From: an uncultured Saprospiraceae bacterium | GTDB lineage: Bacteria > Bacteroidota > Bacteroidia > Chitinophagales > Saprospiraceae | Direction of reading: 5' to 3' | Assembly (NCBI GenBank): GCA_937967625.1 | Contig: CALCJP010000160.1 | Location: 1-35,681, forward strand | DNA: 35,681 nucleotides | Shown here: positions 31,096-35,681 of the stretch, in pieces | Layout: each line of letters begins with the position of its first letter | How positions within the stretch are numbered: position 1 is the stretch's first letter | Notes under the pieces: model-generated | Databases searched by the model: none | Seen by the model: only the letters and a program-made list of their open reading frames with translations | What the model was told of the DNA's origin: nothing | Position numbers and translations under genes: made by a program

Positions 31096-34000
31096 AAAAA
31101 TTATTGTCAATTTTGGTATTCATAATAAATGGTGCTTTGCCGTTGTTAGGTCAAAGCACCATCTATGAATTCAACCTACTCTCCGGAGTTGACAATTTAA
31201 GCTCCCTTCAGAAAAACTATTATTTTCACAAAGACAAAAAAGGGTTTGTTTGGATCGGCACCTTCAATGGAATCAATCGATACGATGGCATAGAAATCAA
31301 GCAGTATCAGTCCGATGAAAATGATTCCACTTCCATCTTAGACCCCTTTATTCAGAGTCATTTTTTTGAAGATCAAGAAGGCGACATTTGGTTTGCCACC
31401 TATCAGGGATTGAACAAATATCATCGAGACTATGACCATTTTTCATCAAGGCAAATAAATGGAAAAGACGAGTACTACCGACTCTATCTCCTTGACAATC
31501 AGAAAGATATACTTCTCGCTTCTGTAAAAGACTCTCTTTTTTTAGTCCCAACGGATAGTCAAAAACCCATCGTCAATTTAGGAACATTCCGCGAAAGCGG
31601 GGCAGTAAAAGAACGACTCACTGCCTCTGATGACACTTACCATTATCTCTTCAATCTTGGCAATTTCGGAATCCAAATCTATCTTTTTGAACGTTCTAAT
31701 TTTGAGAAAGGCAAATTCACTAAAAAAGAAATTCCACTTAAAAACACACCTGAAGCAATCTACTTTGAAAGTCAAGAAAGGATTTGGATTGGCACCCCCG
31801 ATGGGCTGCTACTATTAAACTCCCTCACCGGCGAAAGTCGAATGTTTGACGAATGGAAAGGTGAAAAAATAGGCAGCATTGTAAGCGTCGATAAAATTGA
31901 TGAAACGTTCTTTTTGGTGAGTACTAAAGAGTCCGGGATTTTTCTTTATGAAAGAGATTTTGGATTCAAAGAGCGACTGCTTTGGAATGACCGAGGAAAA
32001 GTCCAACCCTTCATCAAACCATTCGAAAAAATCTATCTCGATGAAGACCAAACGATTTGGGCATCCGTGGCAGGCGAAGGGCTTTACTTTGCCAACATCA
32101 ACAAACCCAAGTTTAAAAGTGCCCTATTTGAGCAACCCAATTCGCTTCCCAATTGCAACATCATCAGGGGGTTTGCTCAAGATTCCTCCGGCTTGATATG
32201 GTGCCTTTCGGCAAATGGCATCTCTATCCTAAACCCTGATGGCTCTCCCAACGATGAATTTGATTTTAGAGGAGACAAGGTGCCTTTTTCCTCGAAAGAG
32301 GCCTATAGTATCATCTGTGATCATAAAAACAGAATTTGGATCGCTTCGAATCAAGGGCTATTTTTTTTGAGCCGATCCGCTAAAAAATTCAAAAAAATCC
32401 AAAGCAGTATTGCACAAGATTTTGTGTACTTATTGAGGATCAAAGGAGACAGACTGATCGCCTCTACTTATGCTCAGGGAATCGTCGAAATTGTTGAATC
32501 AAAAAATGAAACGTTCGCTACCATTCCGTTTGAGGAATGTAAAGTGAGAGAAGGCTTTACCCTACTTTTTGAAGATCGCTCCAATACGCTCTATTTCACC
32601 AAACCCGTCTCTGGCATTTACATTCCAAAAAAAGAAGGTGAGAACTTCACGCATGACATCATCCCCACCACTGCGACCATCAACGGCATGGTTGAAGATG
32701 AAGAAAAGAATCTGATCTGGGTCGCTTCATCAATTGGTCTGATGAGACTTGAGGATAAAAAACTGGTAGTCGAAAAAGCATTTCCGTCCGTGATTTTGAA
32801 GGGTATTTTGATGGACGAGAAAGGCAACCTTTGGCTAAGTTCCAATAATGGATTGTACAAATTCAATCCTAAATCAAAACACGTGCAGCAGTTCAATCAA
32901 TTCGACGGGCTGCAACATCTCGAATTTAATTTTTGGTCTTATTTAAAAACTTTTGATGGCAAATTTCTCTTTGGCAGCACGAATGGTTTAAATATTTTTG
33001 ACCCCACCCAGGTTGCCAACCAAGTTGCAAAAGCAAGCCCTACTATCACCAAAATTAAAATTGATTCAAAGGTTTTCGAACGAATCTTTTTGGATGAAAA
33101 AAAAGAATCTATTAGTGTAAGCGAAATAAAATTCATCCCTGAATTAGACCATGACCAAAATAATATTTCCTTCTCCTTAGCTCTGTTAGAATATAGCGCT
33201 CCATCCAAAAGTGGCTTCAAATACCAACTCATCAATCATGACGAACAGCCAATTTCAGTCACCGGAGAAAATGAAGCTACCTATAAAAATCTAAGTCCGG
33301 GCGATTATACCTTCGAGGTTTTTGCACTCAACTCAGATGGCGTCAAATCAAAAAACAGCTCCACCATCAACTTTACCATCATGCCGCCTTGGTACAACAC
33401 CTGGTGGTTTTACCTTTTGGTGTTTAGCTCCACTATTGGTAGCATTTTCATATATTACAAACGACGCATCAAGCAGATAACGGAGTGGGCAAAAATGGAA
33501 ACCAAAGTCGCCAATAGTCAAAAAGAAAATGCAGAAATGGAGGCTCAAATCGCCAACGACAAAAAGCAAAAAGCCGAAATGGAAACCCAAATTGCCGAAA
33601 ACAAAATGGCAGCCCTCCGCGCCCAGATGAATCCACATTTCATCTTCAATAGTTTAAATTCCATCAATTCCTATATCCTAAATAATGACATCAGCCAAGC
33701 GAGCATCTATGTAGGCAAATTCTCGAAATTGATGAGGATGATTCTGAATCTCAGCGCGTTTCCAGTCATCTCGGTAGAGAAAGAAATCGAAATCCTCAAA
33801 CTCTACATGGAAGTCGAGCAGTTGAGATTTAAAAAACCATTCGAATTTGAATTTAAAATTAATGAAGACGAAGTCGATCCCTTCGATACCGAAGTGCCGA
33901 CGATGCTGCTCCAACCATTTGTTGAGAATTCCATTTGGCACGGCTTGGCAGCCAAAGAGGATGGCGTCGGAAAAATCACTATCCAAATGACCTCCGAAAA

Positions 34001-34241
34001 CGACCTCCTAAAATGCGTCGTCAAAGACAACGGAATCGGAAGAGAAGCTGCTGCAAAAATCAAAAAACAAAAAGGACGTGCTCATAAATCAAAAGCATTG
34101 GACATCGTAAAAGACCGTTTGCGAATTTTGCATGCCAATGCCACTGACCATCACACCATAGAAATCATAGACCTAAAAGACCCCAACGGAAACGCCACCG
34201 GAACCGCAGTCGAAATCGTACTCCCACTCTATTATGAGTAA
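31092..34241 (+). CDS. Two-component-propeller sensor histidine kinase (LytS-type His kinase)
   Basis: The 1049-residue protein starts with TTG at 31092, overlapping the peroxidase stop (TTGA); no in-frame ATG lies near and the TTG gives a signal peptide (LLSILVFIINGALPLLGQ). The periplasmic part has many two-component-propeller blades (KGFVWIGTFNGINRYDG, ERIWIGTPDGLLLL, NRIWIASNQGLFFL, GNLWLSSNNGLYKF) that should form two propellers, then a Y_Y_Y-type domain (LSPGDYTFEVFALNSDGVKS). A membrane helix lies near 770-790 and a coiled coil with repeated MEaQIAxxK units near 800-840. The His kinase domain (PF06580 type) has ALRAQMNPHFIFNSLNSIN, with its phospho-acceptor His near 845. The ATPase has LQPFVENSIWHGL and VKDNGIGREAA. 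The natural partner is the LytTR regulator. Confidence 0.93.
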   Translation: MKKLLSILVFIINGALPLLGQSTIYEFNLLSGVDNLSSLQKNYYFHKDKKGFVWIGTFNGINRYDGIEIKQYQSDENDSTSILDPFIQSHFFEDQEGDIWFATYQGLNKYHRDYDHFSSRQINGKDEYYRLYLLDNQKDILLASVKDSLFLVPTDSQKPIVNLGTFRESGAVKERLTASDDTYHYLFNLGNFGIQIYLFERSNFEKGKFTKKEIPLKNTPEAIYFESQERIWIGTPDGLLLLNSLTGESRMFDEWKGEKIGSIVSVDKIDETFFLVSTKESGIFLYERDFGFKERLLWNDRGKVQPFIKPFEKIYLDEDQTIWASVAGEGLYFANINKPKFKSALFEQPNSLPNCNIIRGFAQDSSGLIWCLSANGISILNPDGSPNDEFDFRGDKVPFSSKEAYSIICDHKNRIWIASNQGLFFLSRSAKKFKKIQSSIAQDFVYLLRIKGDRLIASTYAQGIVEIVESKNETFATIPFEECKVREGFTLLFEDRSNTLYFTKPVSGIYIPKKEGENFTHDIIPTTATINGMVEDEEKNLIWVASSIGLMRLEDKKLVVEKAFPSVILKGILMDEKGNLWLSSNNGLYKFNPKSKHVQQFNQFDGLQHLEFNFWSYLKTFDGKFLFGSTNGLNIFDPTQVANQVAKASPTITKIKIDSKVFERIFLDEKKESISVSEIKFIPELDHDQNNISFSLALLEYSAPSKSGFKYQLINHDEQPISVTGENEATYKNLSPGDYTFEVFALNSDGVKSKNSSTINFTIMPPWYNTWWFYLLVFSSTIGSIFIYYKRRIKQITEWAKMETKVANSQKENAEMEAQIANDKKQKAEMETQIAENKMAALRAQMNPHFIFNSLNSINSYILNNDISQASIYVGKFSKLMRMILNLSAFPVISVEKEIEILKLYMEVEQLRFKKPFEFEFKINEDEVDPFDTEVPTMLLQPFVENSIWHGLAAKEDGVGKITIQMTSENDLLKCVVKDNGIGREAAAKIKKQKGRAHKSKALDIVKDRLRILHANATDHHTIEIIDLKDPNGNATGTAVEIVLPLYYE

Positions 34242-34264
34242 TTAATTTCGGACGCTCGTACATT

Positions 34265-34272
34265 TATATTTG
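34265..34272 (+). promoter_or_regulatory. -7 promoter element before the candidate structured RNA
   Basis: TATATTTG is an exact TAnnTTTG match 24 bases after the kinase stop. A transcript from here would begin near 34280. Confidence 0.4.
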
Positions 34273-34279
34273 CCCTTCA

Positions 34280-34470
34280 TACATTCCCATCCATCCGATC
34301 AGATATTATTCAAGAAATTTAAGGTACGAAACACTATACTCTGTATAACCCCGTGTTTACTGCTGAAAGCTAAAACAGTCAGAGGTTTTTATTTAGTTTC
34401 ACGCCCCAGAACACCAGATGGTTTAACACGTGAAACAGATGAGGCTCGGTATCCCAACCGAGCCTTTTTT
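34280..34470 (+). ncRNA. Candidate structured small RNA of about 190 nt
   Basis: Between a -7 box and a strong terminator lie three further stems and no convincing ORF. Stem 1: AAACAC-TATAC-tct-GTATA-acccc-GTGTTT (34329-34358), an 11-bp hairpin with one bulge. Stem 2: ACTG...CAGT (34359-34379). Stem 3: GTTTCACG (34396-34403) with CGTGAAAC (34429-34436), enclosing ACCA-GA-TGGT. The terminator hairpin 34442-34465 closes the transcript. No known RNA family was recognised by eye; the length resembles 6S RNA but the shape does not obviously. The 80-aa track ORF over the same bases looks accidental. Confidence 0.4.
34442..34470 (+). terminator. Strong rho-independent terminator
   Basis: AGGCTCGGT-ATCCCA-ACCGAGCCT is a perfect 9-bp GC-rich stem followed by TTTTT. 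It ends the candidate RNA and would also stop read-through from the kinase operon. From 34471 to 34626 only the palindromic CCCTTTCGGGAAATGGG is seen. Confidence 0.9.
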
Positions 34471-34626
34471 ATTTCCCTTTCGGGAAATGGGTTAGAACCA
34501 AATCATAAATAGGTAAGCTCCTATGATTCATTCGTGCATTCGTGGCATATCTAATGCGCAGCGTTCACACTCACAGAAAGACCAACAAAACAATAGAAAG
34601 ATTTAAGATTTGGAGAAGATAAGAAA

Positions 34627-35637
34627 TCAACATCCAGAACCCGAAAACTGAAACTTCTTGGAGTCAATCAACTTCACTTCCAGCTGAAAAGCCTCTTTGA
34701 TAGCTTCGACGACTTCCGAATCCAACTGATTCTTCACATCAAAAATCGCATTGAGTGGGCAGTCGCGCAAGTGAGCAGGAAGGGGTTCAAATTTGATATC
34801 CATATTTGCCGAAAGGCGAGAAAGGACTTCGTGAAGCGGCTCATCAGTGAATTGTAACCTACCGGTGTACCACACCAAGTCATTGGTTTTAGGAGTTTTA
34901 TTTTTTGAAAGTTCGCCTTTATCAAAAAGATATTTGCCACTTTCATTTGCCGAAAGGTCAATAAACTTATCAGAGCCAAGCGGCTGAAAACGCACCTTAC
35001 CCGTCTTGACGATGACCTCATTTTGAGCTTCGTTGGGATAAGCACGCACATTGAAAGAAGTCCCCAAAACGCGCACCGCCGCCTCATTGGTTTCAATCAC
35101 GAATGGTTGCTCTGGATTATGCGCCACATCAAAAAATGCCTCTCCTTTCAATACAACATTGCGCTGACTTTCGTCAAATTTGGTTGCATATCGGAAGGTC
35201 GAATTTTCATTCAACCAAACTTTGGTACCATCGGCGAGAAGCAATTCCTGCTGCTCCCCTACTCCAGTCTGCGCCATCAGAGTCGGATTTGCATATTGCT
35301 GTCCATACCAATAAACCACACCCGCGACACCTATCAAAACCGCTAAAACAGCCGCCATCGCCATTGGATTAAATCTACGTTGAGGCATTTGAACCACCTT
35401 CGGAGGCGCCTCTTCTGCATCAATAAAATCCATTACTTTGGACAAACCAGCCTTCATGTCAGGTTGATAATCTTCCTTGTATCCATCTACATGTTGCCAA
35501 ACCTTTGAGATAGATTTGCCAGTCGATTCATTTTCAGAAGACGCTGATAACCAGCCATTTAGCTGAGATTCCTCTTGACCAGTAATCTTTCCGCGCAATT
35601 TCTTACGCATCAATTCTATGTAGGTATTTTGGTTCAT
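34627..35637 (-). CDS. FecR-family anti-sigma factor
   Basis: The 336-residue protein has an N-terminal cytoplasmic part (YIELMRKKLRGKITGQEE) that would hold an ECF sigma factor. One membrane helix, MAMAAVLAVLIGVAGVVYWY, lies near 91-110. The FecR domain has LLLADGTKVWLNENSTFRY and GEAFFDVAHNPEQPFVIET...VRVLGTSFNVRAY, and a C-terminal DUF4974/secretin-N-like domain follows (FTDEPLHEVLSRLSANMDIK). It senses an outer-membrane SusC-type transporter through that last domain. Its usual sigma factor is not in the window and would be expected just upstream, past the right edge. The window's only susCD pair is 8 kb away and unlinked, so its real partner may also be outside. Confidence 0.93.
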   Translation of the reverse strand: MNQNTYIELMRKKLRGKITGQEESQLNGWLSASSENESTGKSISKVWQHVDGYKEDYQPDMKAGLSKVMDFIDAEEAPPKVVQMPQRRFNPMAMAAVLAVLIGVAGVVYWYGQQYANPTLMAQTGVGEQQELLLADGTKVWLNENSTFRYATKFDESQRNVVLKGEAFFDVAHNPEQPFVIETNEAAVRVLGTSFNVRAYPNEAQNEVIVKTGKVRFQPLGSDKFIDLSANESGKYLFDKGELSKNKTPKTNDLVWYTGRLQFTDEPLHEVLSRLSANMDIKFEPLPAHLRDCPLNAIFDVKNQLDSEVVEAIKEAFQLEVKLIDSKKFQFSGSGC

Positions 35638-35681
35638 ATAGTTATCAATTCCTTACTAAGGACAAAAGTTTATGTTAGTAC

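Noticed and set aside
34270-34512. 80-aa ORF over the structured region after the kinase
   Set aside because: It runs through stems, a terminator and a palindromic repeat; no recognisable protein pattern.
34627-35637. FecR as the regulator of the susCD pair in this window
   Set aside because: The genes are about 8 kb apart on opposite strands with an unrelated operon between; the sigma factor is missing, so the partner is more likely beyond the right edge.

Overview
The window looks like chromosomal DNA of a member of the Bacteroidota. The evidence is a SusC/SusD pair, a FecR-type anti-sigma factor, a LytTR/LytS-type regulator pair with a two-component propeller sensor, a DUF5009/HGSNAT-like acyltransferase, MenG/UbiE, many lipoproteins with short lipoboxes, AT-rich intergenic DNA, no Shine-Dalgarno tracts, and -7 promoter elements of the Bacteroidota TAnnTTTG type. 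A closer placement (for example Saprospiria or Cytophagia) is only a guess. I saw no rRNA, tRNA, CRISPR array or complete insertion sequence.

Layout. 0-10.3 kb holds a DoxX-like membrane protein, an amidohydrolase lipoprotein with a crotonase behind it, two exported thioredoxin-fold proteins (one fused to a SPOR domain), a Tat-exported Gfo/Idh/MocA oxidoreductase, a TPR hybrid histidine kinase and an HGSNAT-like acyltransferase. 10.4-13.2 kb has three minus-strand exported proteins (outer-membrane barrel, Ig-like lipoprotein, lipoprotein with a duplicated RskA-like motif). 13.4-15.1 kb has a four-helix-bundle (S23/IVP) gene enclosed by two inverted AT-rich tandem arrays, then an AraC-type regulator. 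15.4-21.1 kb has an ABC-F protein with a degenerate second ATP site, a MidA-like methyltransferase fused to TPRs, MenG, a broken outer-membrane barrel gene and a DinB-fold lipoprotein. 21.4-26.4 kb has a small lipoprotein gene and a susCD operon. 26.6-28.0 kb has a membrane protein, a GNAT enzyme and a 29-aa hydrophobic peptide gene. 28.3-34.2 kb is a four-gene operon: LytTR regulator, unknown 118-aa protein, DyP-type peroxidase, propeller/LytS-type kinase. 34.2-34.5 kb holds a probable structured RNA ending in a strong terminator. The window closes with a fecR gene on the minus strand.

The best candidate for an undescribed system is the LytTR-DyP-LytS operon, with two identical-core dyads (TTGATwATCAA) just upstream of its promoter and a TTG-started kinase overlapping the peroxidase stop codon. 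The second notable theme is non-coding. At least nine intergenic regions carry a locus-specific short sequence, tandem or single, that recurs in inverted orientation around a centre, and a decamer palindrome (TTTCGCGAAA) with close variants is scattered through spacers and even inside genes. Two mini-genes (35 and 29 codons) each have a -7 element, an ORF and a terminator, and were missed by the ORF track.
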